From contig NZ_CAJPUY010000010.1 in assembly GCF_905397275.1 (NCBI RefSeq), forward strand, positions 62,001-126,000: a stretch of 64,000 bases of DNA. The letters are read 5' to 3'. This DNA is from Cupriavidus yeoncheonensis. Its GTDB lineage: Bacteria > Pseudomonadota > Gammaproteobacteria > Burkholderiales > Burkholderiaceae. The notes under the pieces are model-generated. The model saw nothing but the letters and a program-made list of their open reading frames with translations, was not told where the DNA came from and made no database searches. The translations under genes and the position numbers were made by a program. Below are positions 33,074-41,986 of the stretch, one piece after another. Within the stretch, counting starts at the first letter, position 1; each line of letters opens with the position of its first letter.

Positions 33074-34486
33074 TCAGAGCAGCTTGCCCGGATTCATGAT
33101 GCCGGCCGGATCGAAAGCCCGCTTGATCTCGCGCATCAGCCGCAGTTCCAGTGGGTCCTTGTACTGCAGGAACGCGTGACGCTTGAGCTGGCCGATGCCA
33201 TGTTCCGCGCTGATGCTGCCGCCGTAGCGCATCACTTCATCGAGCACGGTGCCGGTCACGGCGTCTTCGTGCGTTGCCGCCCAGTCCTTCGGTGCTCCCG
33301 CCGGGCGCGACAGGTTGTAGTGCAGGTTGCCGTCACCGAAGTGCCCGAAGATGAACGGCCGGATCGCCGGATCCAGCGTGTGCAGGCGCGCCTGCATCGA
33401 CACCATGAACGCCGGGATCTGTTCGATCGGCAGTGACACGTCGTGCTTCAGATGCGGTCCGTCCGCGCGCTGCGCTTCGGAGATTTCTTCACGCAACTTC
33501 CACAGCGCCTGCAGTTGCGCCAGCGAGGTGGACACCGCGGCGTCGTGGCACAGGCCGCGTTCGAGCGCCTCGCCGATGACGCGCTCCAGCAGCGCGTTGA
33601 GCGCATCTTCCTCGGCGGTGTCGGCCAGTTCCACCAGCACATAGGCGGGATAGCGCTGTGCAAAGGGCTCTTGTACGCCTTCGGCATGCGTAAGGACCAG
33701 GTCCAGGCACGCGCCCGTGAAGAATTCGAAAGCCTGCAGCCGTGCGCCGCATTGCTCGAACAGCAGCGCGTACAGCTCCAGTGCCTGTTGTGGCGATTCC
33801 ACGGCCGCCAGCACGACACTGCGCGTATCGGTGCGCGGGAACAGGCGCAGTGCTGCGGCCGTGATGACGCCGAGCGTGCCTTCCGAGCCGATCAGCAACT
33901 GCTTGAGGTCGTAGCCGGTGTTGTCCTTGCGCAGCGTGCGCAGGCCGTGGAAGACCTCGCCGTTGGGCAGCACGGCCTCGACGCCAAGCACCAGTTCGCG
34001 CGCCATGCCATAACGCACGACGTTGACGCCGCCGGCATTGGTGGCCAGGTTGCCGCCGATCTGGCATGAGTCCTCCGCCGCCAGGCTCAGCGGCAGCAAT
34101 CGGTTGGCGTCGGCGGCGGCGCGCCGCAGATTGCCGAGGATGCAGCCGGCTTCGGCCACCATGGTGTTGGCAATGGTGTCGAGCGAGCGGATCGCATGCA
34201 TGCGGTCCAGGCTCAGCACCACGTTCAGCGGCTGGCCGTCGGGCGTGGCCGCGCCGCACAGCCCGGTGTTGCCGCCGCGCGGCACGACCGGGACCGCGGC
34301 CTGCTGGCATAGCGCGAGGCAGCGCGAGACCTCGTCGACCGTGCGCGGGCGGACCACAGCCTGGGCCTGGCCCCTGTAGATGCCGCGCCAGTCCGCCAGC
34401 CAAGGCGCAATGTCGTCGGGCTGCGTGAGCACGGTGTCGGGACCAAGGGCTTCGGTGAGACGCTGGGGCAGGTTGGCGGCTTGCAT
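33074..34486 (-). CDS. FAD-linked oxidase (D-lactate/2-hydroxyacid dehydrogenase type)
   Basis: A 470-residue flavoprotein of the GlcD/Dld2 family. The PP-loop is PRGGNTGLCGA (70-80), and the FAD-oxidase C-terminal domain carries FGHFGDGNLHYN and SAEHGIGQLKR. It oxidises D-2-hydroxyacids (D-lactate, glycolate or D-2-hydroxyglutarate) and passes electrons to the respiratory chain. A GntR regulator gene lies 27 nt upstream in the same direction, and lactate-oxidation genes lie beyond it, which favours D-lactate. Confidence 0.88.
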   Translation of the reverse strand: MQAANLPQRLTEALGPDTVLTQPDDIAPWLADWRGIYRGQAQAVVRPRTVDEVSRCLALCQQAAVPVVPRGGNTGLCGAATPDGQPLNVVLSLDRMHAIRSLDTIANTMVAEAGCILGNLRRAAADANRLLPLSLAAEDSCQIGGNLATNAGGVNVVRYGMARELVLGVEAVLPNGEVFHGLRTLRKDNTGYDLKQLLIGSEGTLGVITAAALRLFPRTDTRSVVLAAVESPQQALELYALLFEQCGARLQAFEFFTGACLDLVLTHAEGVQEPFAQRYPAYVLVELADTAEEDALNALLERVIGEALERGLCHDAAVSTSLAQLQALWKLREEISEAQRADGPHLKHDVSLPIEQIPAFMVSMQARLHTLDPAIRPFIFGHFGDGNLHYNLSRPAGAPKDWAATHEDAVTGTVLDEVMRYGGSISAEHGIGQLKRHAFLQYKDPLELRLMREIKRAFDPAGIMNPGKLL

Positions 34487-34513
34487 GGAGGGATCGATTT
34501 CAGCTTTCGGTTT

Positions 34514-35233
34514 TCAGGGCAGGAGATCGGTGACGCGTGCGCGCAGGGGCAAGCCCAGGCGCTGCGCCGCACATTGCAGGTGGTGGACGGTGGCCTGGCG
34601 CGCCGCTTCGGCGTTGCCTTCGCGGATCGCCTCGAAGATGGCTTCGTGTTCCCGGTGCACGGCCTCGGGCAGGTGTGCTTGCTGCAATGTGTTGGCGCGC
34701 GCGGTGGCAACAGCCTGGTGCAGTTGCAGGTTCATGTACTGCAGCAGTTGGCGGTAGTACGGGTTATGCGTGGCGCTGGCAATGCCGACGTGGAAGGCCG
34801 CATCGAGGTCGACCGCCGGCTGCGCATCATAGAGATGCGCCTTCAGTCGCTGCAGCACCTCGGCAAGGGTATCGATGTCGTCCGCGCTGCGCCGCATGGC
34901 GGCCAGTGCCGCTGCCGCGCTTTCCAGGTCAATGCGCAGGTCATACAGGTCGGCCAGCTCGGTCCGTCCCAGGTCGGGCTCGCGCGGCAACTGGAAGCCG
35001 GCCGCGCCGGTACGCGAACGCACGGTGCAGCCCACGCCCTGGCGGGTTTCCACGAACCCCTGGGAGCGCAGGTGCTCCGTCACTTCGCGGATCACGGCGG
35101 CGCTGACGCCGTACTGGTCGGCCAGTTGCTTGCCCGTCGGCAGGCGGCTGCCGACGGGGTGGACGCCGTTCTCGATGTCGGTACGGATCTGGCGCGTGAC
35201 CTGTTCGGTCAGCGTGATGGCTCGGGTTCGCAT
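34514..35233 (-). CDS. GntR-family (FadR/FCD subgroup) regulator
   Basis: A 239-residue repressor-type protein. The winged helix lies at about 8-72 (LPTGKQLADQYGVSAAVIREV, then GVGCTVRS), followed by an FCD ligand domain (about 95-225) with Asp/His metal-site residues (DAAFHVGIA, then REHEAIFEAI). LldR/GlcC-type members answer to lactate or glycolate. It precedes and probably controls the FAD-oxidase gene. Confidence 0.88.
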   Translation of the reverse strand: MRTRAITLTEQVTRQIRTDIENGVHPVGSRLPTGKQLADQYGVSAAVIREVTEHLRSQGFVETRQGVGCTVRSRTGAAGFQLPREPDLGRTELADLYDLRIDLESAAAALAAMRRSADDIDTLAEVLQRLKAHLYDAQPAVDLDAAFHVGIASATHNPYYRQLLQYMNLQLHQAVATARANTLQQAHLPEAVHREHEAIFEAIREGNAEAARQATVHHLQCAAQRLGLPLRARVTDLLP

Positions 35234-35359
35234 AGCGGCCCGATTATAGGGTTTGCAGGTTATCTGAAAACTAGGCGTAAACCCTTAAAAGGTATGCTCG
35301 TGATTTGCTGAGCCGACGGCAGGGCAGTTACCCGTCGCCGCCGGCAAGCCGAAGCCGGA

Positions 35360-36148
35360 TCAGGCGGCTTCGGACTCCATCACGTACCCCATGCCGCGCG
35401 AGATCTGCAGCGCGGTGTCCTTCAGGTTCTGCAGCCAGCTGTCCTGCAGGCGGTCGGCGGGCGCCGACAGCGACAGGCCAGCCACCAGGCGGCGCGAATC
35501 ATCGTAGATGCCGGCCGCAATGCAGCGCACGCCCAGTTCCAGCTCTTCGTTGTCGCGTGCGTAGCCGTTGCTGCGTACCCAGCTGAGTTCGCGCTCGAGC
35601 TTGGTCAGGTCGGTGATCGAGGTGCGGGTATGCCCGGCCAGGCCGGTGCGCGTGGCATAGCTGCGCACGCGCGTGGACTCGTCCGCGGCCAGGAACAGCT
35701 TGCCGACCGAAGTCAGGTGCAGCGGCGCGCGTCCGCCAATGGCGCGGACCACCTGCATGCCGGAGCGCTCGCTGTAGGCGCGCTCGATATACACGATCTC
35801 ATCGCCCTGGCGCACTGACAGGTTGACGGTCTGCCCGGTGACGCGGTGCAGCGCGCGCATCGGCGCGAGCGCCGCGTCGCGAACCGACAGGCGTGCCTTG
35901 ACCAGGTTGCCAAGCTCCAGCAGGCGCATGCCGAGCCGGTAGCTGCCAGGGTCGGAGCGATCGACGAAGCGGCACGCAACCATGTCGTTGAGGATACGGT
36001 GCGCGGTGGACGGGTGCAGCCCGGTAGACATCGACAGCTCTTTCAGGCTGACCGGGTCGGCGTGCTGGGCCAGTGCGTCCAGCAGCGTCATCATGCGTTC
36101 AATGACCTGGATCGAGGTCTTTCCAGGCGACTTGTCTGCGTCTGACAT
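35360..36148 (-). CDS. IclR-family transcriptional regulator
   Basis: A 262-residue regulator with an N-terminal winged helix (about 12-75: SLKELSMSTGLHPSTAHRIL) and a C-terminal IclR ligand domain (GRAPLHLTSVGK, LELGVRCIAAGI). The ATG at 36148 is chosen; the longer frame to 36232 runs through the operator-like region. It is divergent from the lutAB-like genes and probably regulates them and itself. Confidence 0.9.
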   Translation of the reverse strand: MSDADKSPGKTSIQVIERMMTLLDALAQHADPVSLKELSMSTGLHPSTAHRILNDMVACRFVDRSDPGSYRLGMRLLELGNLVKARLSVRDAALAPMRALHRVTGQTVNLSVRQGDEIVYIERAYSERSGMQVVRAIGGRAPLHLTSVGKLFLAADESTRVRSYATRTGLAGHTRTSITDLTKLERELSWVRSNGYARDNEELELGVRCIAAGIYDDSRRLVAGLSLSAPADRLQDSWLQNLKDTALQISRGMGYVMESEAA

Positions 36149-36197
36149 ATATGGAAATGTTGCCCTGCGGCAAATTAAGCGTTTGCCTGATTCTATC

Positions 36198-36226
36198 TCA
36201 CATCGTGAAAATTTCAATAGGTGAAA
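36198..36226. promoter_or_regulatory. Candidate IclR operator between iclR-type gene and lutA
   Basis: TCACATCGT (36198-36206) runs straight into the palindrome TGAAAATTTCA (36206-36216), which overlaps a second one, TTTCA-atagg-TGAAA (36212-36226). IclR-family proteins bind TGGAAAT-N-ATTTCCA-like palindromes. The same TCACATCGT and TGAAAATTTCA words lie in front of aceE. Confidence 0.6.
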
Positions 36227-36378
36227 TGACATTCCAGTAAGAATCCTCTAGTCCAGGCGCCTCGACCGGGGGTATTGCGGCCTGAATCGTGCTCATGCGC
36301 GCCTGAATGGTTTGTGCGCCACCCGGCGGCGCAAACGCGCATAATTGCGGGGTTTCGGGGTCTGGAGAAAGAAAGCAA

Positions 36379-37104
36379 ATGCGAGTTGGCCTGTTCGCCA
36401 CCTGCCTGGTGGACCTCATGCGCCCGGAGATCGGCTTCTCCGTGCTGAAGCTGCTGGAAGCCGCCGGCTACGAGGTGATGGTGCCCGAAGCCCAGACCTG
36501 CTGCGGCCAGCCGACCTACAACTCGGGCGAGCGCACAGTGTCGCGCGACCTGGCGGAAAAATTCCTGCGCGAGTTCGAGATGTTCGACTACGTGGTGGTG
36601 CCGTCGGGGAGCTGCGGCGGCATGATTCGTCACCACTATGCGGACCTGCTGCGCGACGACCCCGAACTCAACGGCCGCTATGAACGCCTGCGCGAACGCG
36701 TGTTCGAGCTGACCGATTTCCTGGTGAACGTAGCGAAGATCGAGCAGCTCGATTCGAACTTTGCCGGCCATGTCACCTATCACGATTCCTGCTCGGGCCT
36801 GCGCGAACTGGGCGTCAAGGCGCAGCCGCGCGAACTGCTGGGCAAGCTGTCCGGCGTGCAGCTCACCGAGATGAAGGACTGCGAGGCCTGCTGCGGCTTT
36901 GGCGGCACCTTCTCGGTCAAGTATGGCAACATCTCGACGGCCATCGTCGACGAGAAGTGCGCCAATATCAAGGCCAGCGGCGCCGATGCGGTGGTGCTGG
37001 GCGACCTGGGCTGCATGCTCAATATCGAAGGCCGCCTGCGCCGCAGCGGCGATACGCAGACACGCGTGCTGCATATCGCGCAGGTACTGGCTGGCGACGC
37101 CTGA
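36379..37104 (+). CDS. lutA: LutA/YkgE-like Fe-S oxidoreductase subunit
   Basis: A 241-residue protein with two CCG-type cysteine-rich domains: CCGQPT at 41-46 with GSCGGMI later, and HDSCSGLR with CCGFGG. These domains bind an Fe-S cluster in subunits of heterodisulphide-reductase and L-lactate dehydrogenase complexes. With LutB it oxidises L-lactate to pyruvate on the cytoplasmic side of the membrane. The ATG at 36379 is the first Met of the conserved frame. Confidence 0.88.
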   Translation: MRVGLFATCLVDLMRPEIGFSVLKLLEAAGYEVMVPEAQTCCGQPTYNSGERTVSRDLAEKFLREFEMFDYVVVPSGSCGGMIRHHYADLLRDDPELNGRYERLRERVFELTDFLVNVAKIEQLDSNFAGHVTYHDSCSGLRELGVKAQPRELLGKLSGVQLTEMKDCEACCGFGGTFSVKYGNISTAIVDEKCANIKASGADAVVLGDLGCMLNIEGRLRRSGDTQTRVLHIAQVLAGDA

Positions 37105-37121
37105 GCACCGGAGACGCGACG

Positions 37122-38534
37122 ATGCAAGTCCACAGCATGGAATTCAAGGCGCGCGCCGGCCAGAAGCTGGCTGACCAGCGCCTGCAGCAGAACCTCAAGA
37201 AGCTCTCGACAAAGTTCGTCACTGCGCGCGCGGACGCCATCCGCGACATCGATTTCGATGCGACCCGTGCGGCGCTGAAAGAGCGCCGCAACCGCGCGCT
37301 GGAAAACCTCGATGTCTGGCTCGCCACGTTCGAGGAAAACGCCACGCGCCGCGGCGCCACGGTGCTGTTTGCCGAGACCACGGCCGATGCTGCACGCCTG
37401 GTCGCGGAGATCGCGCAGAAGCATGGCGTGAAGAAGGTCATCAAGAGCAAGTCGATGGTGACCGAAGAGATGCGGCTCAACCAGGTGCTTGGCGAGATGG
37501 GCGTGCAGAGCATCGAGACCGATCTCGGCGAGTACATCCTGCAGATCAACGACTCCGAGCCTCCGTCGCACATCATTGCGCCGGTCGTGCACAAGGACAA
37601 GGACGAGATCGCCGACCTGTTTGCGAAAGTCCATCAGAAGCCGCGCCTGACCGAGATCCCGGAAATGACGCGCGAAGCGCGCGAGGTGCTGCGGCCCGAG
37701 TTCCTGTCCGCCGACATGGGCGTGACCGGGGGCAATTTCATCATTGCCGAGACCGGTTCGGTGGCGGTGGTCACCAACGAGGGCAATGAAGGCATGTGCA
37801 CGGTCATGCCGCGCGTGCACGTGGCCGTCACCGGCATCGAGAAGGTGCTGCCGACACTGGAAGACCTGGTGACCGTGATGCGGCTGCTGCCGCGTTCGGC
37901 GACGGGGCAGGCCATTTCCAACTATTTCTCGCTGCTGACCGGTCCGCGTGCCGAAGGCGAGCGCGATGGTCCCGAGCATATGTACTTCGTGCTGGTCGAC
38001 GGCGGCCGCAGCGGGCTGATCGGCGGCGAGTTCCAGGAGATGCTGCGCTGTATCCGCTGCGGCGCCTGCATGAACCATTGCCCGGTCTACCAGAAGATCG
38101 GCGGCCATGCGTATGGCTGGGTCTATCCGGGGCCGATGGGCAGCGTGCTGACGCCCAGCTACGTGGGCCTGGCCAATGCCATTGACCTGCCGCAGGCGGC
38201 CACGTTGTGTGGCGAGTGCAACCGCGTGTGCCCGGCATCGATCCCCTTGTCGGACCTGCTGCGCAAGCTGCGCGAGAAGCAGTTGGAGCGCGGCCTGCGT
38301 CCGTGGCAGGAGCGCTTCGCGCTGCAGGCGTGGGGCTTCGTGGCCCGGCGCCCGGCACTCTATGCGCTGGCCAGCCGGTTCGGCGCGCGCGTGCTGGCGC
38401 GCATGGGCGGCAGCAACCGGCTGATCGCCAGCCTGCCCATGGCGGGCAAGGGCTGGACCCAGACGCGGGACATGCCGGCACCGTCGGGACGCACGTTCCG
38501 CGAGCTTTACAAGGAAAGGAGGGCACGCACATGA
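37122..38534 (+). CDS. lutB: LutB-like Fe-S protein with LUD domain
   Basis: A 470-residue protein. The N-terminal LUD domain (about 60-290) is followed by two ferredoxin-type clusters: C310-x2-C313-x2-C316-x3-C320 (CIRCGACMNHCP) and C363-x2-C366-x3-C370 (CGECNRVCP). It forms the core of the LutABC L-lactate dehydrogenase. It lies 17 nt after lutA and overlaps the next start as ATGA. Confidence 0.9.
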   Translation: MQVHSMEFKARAGQKLADQRLQQNLKKLSTKFVTARADAIRDIDFDATRAALKERRNRALENLDVWLATFEENATRRGATVLFAETTADAARLVAEIAQKHGVKKVIKSKSMVTEEMRLNQVLGEMGVQSIETDLGEYILQINDSEPPSHIIAPVVHKDKDEIADLFAKVHQKPRLTEIPEMTREAREVLRPEFLSADMGVTGGNFIIAETGSVAVVTNEGNEGMCTVMPRVHVAVTGIEKVLPTLEDLVTVMRLLPRSATGQAISNYFSLLTGPRAEGERDGPEHMYFVLVDGGRSGLIGGEFQEMLRCIRCGACMNHCPVYQKIGGHAYGWVYPGPMGSVLTPSYVGLANAIDLPQAATLCGECNRVCPASIPLSDLLRKLREKQLERGLRPWQERFALQAWGFVARRPALYALASRFGARVLARMGGSNRLIASLPMAGKGWTQTRDMPAPSGRTFRELYKERRART

Positions 38535-38800
38535 GCGCCGCCAATACGGAGACGCTGGCGCGCATGCGCTCGGCACTGGACCAGCACACTGGCGGCACGC
38601 TGCCGGCGGCTGAACTCGTAAAGGCGTGGCGCGCGGCAGCGCCCGCCCTGACCCTGCCGCCGGTGTTTGGCCAGGCGATGGAAGAACTGCTGCGCCGGCT
38701 GGAGATGTCGGCCGTGTTCGCGCAGGATAGCTGCTCGTTTTCGAGCACGGCCGTGACGGACCAGCTCGGGCGCTGGCTGGACAAGGCCGCTACGGTCTGA
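38531..38800 (+). CDS. Small protein in the LutC position
   Basis: An 89-residue protein coupled to lutB by an ATGA overlap. It is helical with a conserved-looking AQDSCSFSS segment near residues 64-72. A normal LutC is a LUD-domain protein of about 200-230 residues, so this is not LutC. I do not recognise it; it may be an accessory or assembly protein. Confidence 0.65.
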   Translation: MSAANTETLARMRSALDQHTGGTLPAAELVKAWRAAAPALTLPPVFGQAMEELLRRLEMSAVFAQDSCSFSSTAVTDQLGRWLDKAATV

Positions 38801-38807
38801 CGGAAAG

Positions 38808-38832
38808 AAAAAGGGAGCCTGGGCTCCCTTTT
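38808..38832 (+). terminator. Intrinsic terminator of the lut operon
   Basis: AAAAAGGGAGC-CTGG-GCTCCCTTTT, 8 nt after the last lut-operon gene. The A-run on the left also allows it to act on leftward transcripts. Confidence 0.85.
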
Positions 38833-38884
38833 CCATACCTGCGGCAGTCGGATTAGCCGAGCAGCGGATCAGCCCGGCAGCGGA

Positions 38885-39679
38885 TCAGCCCAGCAGCAGA
38901 GCGTCGTCGTCGAGCTGCTCGTGACGGGTCTGCTCGAACATGCGCAGCAGGTCGGGCACATCCAGCCCCTTGCGCTTTTCACCGGACACATCCAGCACGA
39001 CCTGGCCCTGGTGCAGCATCACCGTGCGCTGGCCGTAGTCCAGTGCCTGGCGCATGCTGTGCGTGACCATCATCGTCGTCAGCTTGCTTTCCTCGACGAT
39101 GCGCGCGGTCAGTTCCAGCACGAACGCGGCGGTCTTCGGGTCCAGCGCGGCGGTGTGCTCGTCGAGCAGCAGGATGCGCGACGGCTGCAGCGAGGCCATC
39201 AGCAGGCTCACCGCCTGGCGCTGGCCGCCGGAGAGCAGGCCGATGCGGTCGGTCAGGCGGTTTTCCAGGCCCAGGTTCAGCAGGCGCAGCTTCTCGCGGA
39301 ACAGCTCGCGCGAGCCGCGGTTCAGCGCCGCGCGGAAGCCGCGCTTTGCGCCGCGGGCCATCGCCAGCGCCATGTTCTCTTCGATCGTCAGCGCCTCGCA
39401 GGTGCCGGCCATCGGGTCCTGGAACACGCGTGCCACGAGGTGGGCGCGATCCCAGGCCTGCTTGCGCGTCACGTCGGTGTCATCGATGGTGATGCGTCCC
39501 GAATCGACCATCTGGTCGCCGCTGATGGCGTTCAGGAAGGTCGACTTGCCGGCGCCGTTGGAGCCGATCACGGCCACGAACTGGCCGCTTGGGATTTCCA
39601 GGCTCAGGCCGCGCAGCGCGCGGGTCTCGATCGGGGTGCCAGGGTTGAAGGTGAGCTTCAGGTCTTGTGCGCGCAGCAT
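38885..39679 (-). CDS. ABC transporter ATP-binding protein
   Basis: A 264-residue ATPase with Walker A GSNGAGKST (39-47), signature LSGGQRQAVS and Walker B LLLDEHTAALDP. It energises the permease encoded just upstream. The ATG at 39679 lies 1 nt after the permease stop, and a GGAGG box sits inside the permease 3' end. The partner genes mark it as part of the ABC_sub_bind (PF04392) transporter type, whose substrates include tryptophan and other amino acids in some bacteria. Confidence 0.9.
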   Translation of the reverse strand: MLRAQDLKLTFNPGTPIETRALRGLSLEIPSGQFVAVIGSNGAGKSTFLNAISGDQMVDSGRITIDDTDVTRKQAWDRAHLVARVFQDPMAGTCEALTIEENMALAMARGAKRGFRAALNRGSRELFREKLRLLNLGLENRLTDRIGLLSGGQRQAVSLLMASLQPSRILLLDEHTAALDPKTAAFVLELTARIVEESKLTTMMVTHSMRQALDYGQRTVMLHQGQVVLDVSGEKRKGLDVPDLLRMFEQTRHEQLDDDALLLG

Positions 39680-39680
39680 C

Positions 39681-40577
39681 TCAGGCACCTCCGTTCTTGC
39701 GGGCAAACAGCTTCTTGCGGGTGGCGGGCAGCACCAGGGCGATCGTCACCAGCGCGGCGGTCACCAGGTTCAGATCCTGCGCCTTGAGGCCGATGAAGTC
39801 GCTGTTCAGCGCCAGCGCAATGAAGAAACGGTACAGGATGGCGCCCAGCACCACGGCGAGCGTGGTCCAGACCAGGCGGCGTGCCGGCAGGATGCTCTCG
39901 CCGATGATCACGGCGGCCAGGCCGATCACGATGGTGCCGATGCCCATCGAGATATCGGAGCCGCCCTGCGTCTGCGCGAACAGCGCGCCAGCGAGTGCCA
40001 CGAGCCCGTTGGACAGGGCCATGCCGGCCAGCGTGGCGCGACCCGTGGCGATGCCCTGCGCGCGCGCCATGCGCGGATTGGCGCCGGTAGCGCGCATGGC
40101 CAGGCCGAGCTGCGACGAGAAGAACCAGTCCAGGCCGACCTTGGCGATGACCACCACGATGAACAGCACCAGCGGGCGCAGCACGTAATCGGGCAGCCAT
40201 TCGGGCTGCAGGATGGTGAAGAGCGTCGGTTCCGTGATCAGCGGCACATTCGGGCGGCCCATAATGCGCAGGTTGACCGAGTACAGCGCGATCATCATCA
40301 GGATACTGGCGAGCAGGTCCATGATCTTGAGCCGCACATTCAGCCAGCCGGTGATGAAGCCTGCCAGGGCGCCGGCCACGATGGCGATGGCGGTGGCGAC
40401 AAACGGGTCCTGCCCGGCGGCGATCAGCGTCGCGGCCACGGCGCCGCCCAGCGGAAAGCTGCCGTCGACGGTCAGGTCTGGAAAATTGAGGATGCGGAAG
40501 GAAATCAGCACCCCGAGGGCAACCAGGCTGAAGATCAGGCCGATCTCCAGGGCACCCAGAAGGGAAAAGAGGGACAT
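39681..40577 (-). CDS. ABC transporter permease (BPD_transp_2 family)
   Basis: A 298-residue inner-membrane permease with about eight or nine hydrophobic segments (VALGVLISFRILNFPDLTVDG near the N-terminus). It is of the branched-chain/ribose type that pairs with PF04392 binding proteins. It lies between the binding-protein gene (166 bp upstream) and the ATPase gene. The substrate is unknown. Confidence 0.9.
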   Translation of the reverse strand: MSLFSLLGALEIGLIFSLVALGVLISFRILNFPDLTVDGSFPLGGAVAATLIAAGQDPFVATAIAIVAGALAGFITGWLNVRLKIMDLLASILMMIALYSVNLRIMGRPNVPLITEPTLFTILQPEWLPDYVLRPLVLFIVVVIAKVGLDWFFSSQLGLAMRATGANPRMARAQGIATGRATLAGMALSNGLVALAGALFAQTQGGSDISMGIGTIVIGLAAVIIGESILPARRLVWTTLAVVLGAILYRFFIALALNSDFIGLKAQDLNLVTAALVTIALVLPATRKKLFARKNGGA

Positions 40578-40743
40578 GGTGAATCCTGTTGACAGCTGGC
40601 GCGGCTCGCCCGGATAAGGTCGTTCCGCGCGCCGTCTCGTTCAGGGGGCGGGCCCGGGTAGGGCAGTCTGGACTTGTACTGTAGTGGACTAGCGGACGCG
40701 CGGCCGTCCGCGCGGCGCGGACGGCACAGGTCAGACGTTGTGC

Positions 40744-41712
40744 TTACTTGATGACGGTCTTGGCTTCCTTGACCAGGTCCGGCGACAGCGTCACGCCTTG
40801 CTTCTGCGCGGCGCCGGTGTTCACGAACAGTTCAAGGTTGCTGCTGGTTTCCGAGGCGATCGCGCCCGGCTTTTCGCCCTTCAGGATGCGCACCACGACC
40901 TTGCCGGTCTGGTGGCCCAGGTCCAGGTAGTTGATGCCCAGCGCGGCGATGGCGCCACGCTTGACGCTGTCGGTGTCGGCGGCGACCAGCGGAATCTTCG
41001 ATTCATTGGCGACCTTGACCAGCGCTTCGTAGGCCGAAACCACGTTGTTGTCGGTATTGGTGTAGATCACGTCCACCTTGCCGATCAGGCTCTTGGCGGC
41101 GGCGCCGATGTCAACCGTGCGCGGGGCCGCGGCTTCCTTCAGGGTCAGGCCCTGCTTGGCCAGCAGTTCTTTCAGTTCCTTGACCACCACGACCGAGTTG
41201 GCTTCGCCCGGGTTGTAGACCATGCCGACGGTCTTGGCATTCGGCACCACGCGCTTGATCAGGGTGACCTGCTTGTCCAGCGGCAGCTTGTCCGACACGC
41301 CGGTCACGTTGGTGCCCGACGGCGACCAGCTCTTGACGAGCTGCGCGGCGACCGGATCGGTCACGCCCGAGTACACCACGGGCACGGTCTTGGTGGCAGC
41401 CACCACCGCCTGGGCCGACGGGGTCGCGATGGCAACGATCGCGTTCGGGTTGTCGCCGACGAACTTGCGGGCGATCTGGGCGGCCGTGCCGGTGTTGCCC
41501 TGGGCGCTCTGGTATTCCCACTTCAGGTTCTTGTCGGCGTCATAGCCGGCGGCCTTCAGCTCCTCGCGCACGCCGTCGCGGATGGCGTCCAGCGCGGGGT
41601 GGTCCACGATCGACAGGACCTTGACGGTCTGGGCGTGCACGGCGCCGCCGCACAGCAATGCCAGCGCCACTGCGCCGCCGAGAATGGACTTGGTTGCCTT
41701 GAGACCCTTCAT
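40744..41712 (-). CDS. ABC transporter substrate-binding protein (PF04392 type)
   Basis: A 322-residue periplasmic protein with a signal peptide at about 1-27 (ending AVHA). The mature chain has the DHPALDAIRDGVREEL, FVGDNPNAIVAIATPSAQ and VDVIYTNTDNNV patterns of the ABC_sub_bind family. The ATG at 41712 lies downstream of GGAGGAG. It is the first gene of a leftward three-gene importer. The ligand cannot be read from the sequence; tryptophan or other amino acids are candidates. Confidence 0.88.
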   Translation of the reverse strand: MKGLKATKSILGGAVALALLCGGAVHAQTVKVLSIVDHPALDAIRDGVREELKAAGYDADKNLKWEYQSAQGNTGTAAQIARKFVGDNPNAIVAIATPSAQAVVAATKTVPVVYSGVTDPVAAQLVKSWSPSGTNVTGVSDKLPLDKQVTLIKRVVPNAKTVGMVYNPGEANSVVVVKELKELLAKQGLTLKEAAAPRTVDIGAAAKSLIGKVDVIYTNTDNNVVSAYEALVKVANESKIPLVAADTDSVKRGAIAALGINYLDLGHQTGKVVVRILKGEKPGAIASETSSNLELFVNTGAAQKQGVTLSPDLVKEAKTVIK

Positions 41713-41986
41713 TTTGATCTGCTCTCCTCCGAGTGACTCGGTTCTGGATGGTATGCCGCGCACAAGCTTGGTCTCGCTGCCGGCGCCGCCGCGATGGCGT
41801 GGACGGCACCTGCCCCTGGCGGGCGTGGCACTTCCGGCGGCTGATGGAAGTGCGCGCCTGGCCCGGAAGCAAGACAGCGATAAGCCTGCGAGGATACCAC
41901 TTCTCGCGCACGAAATGCGAAGCCTCGGAGGGGATGCGGGGCATTCGATGCTGTCGAAGCCCCGTTATCCGCCATCCAGGCGCAGA

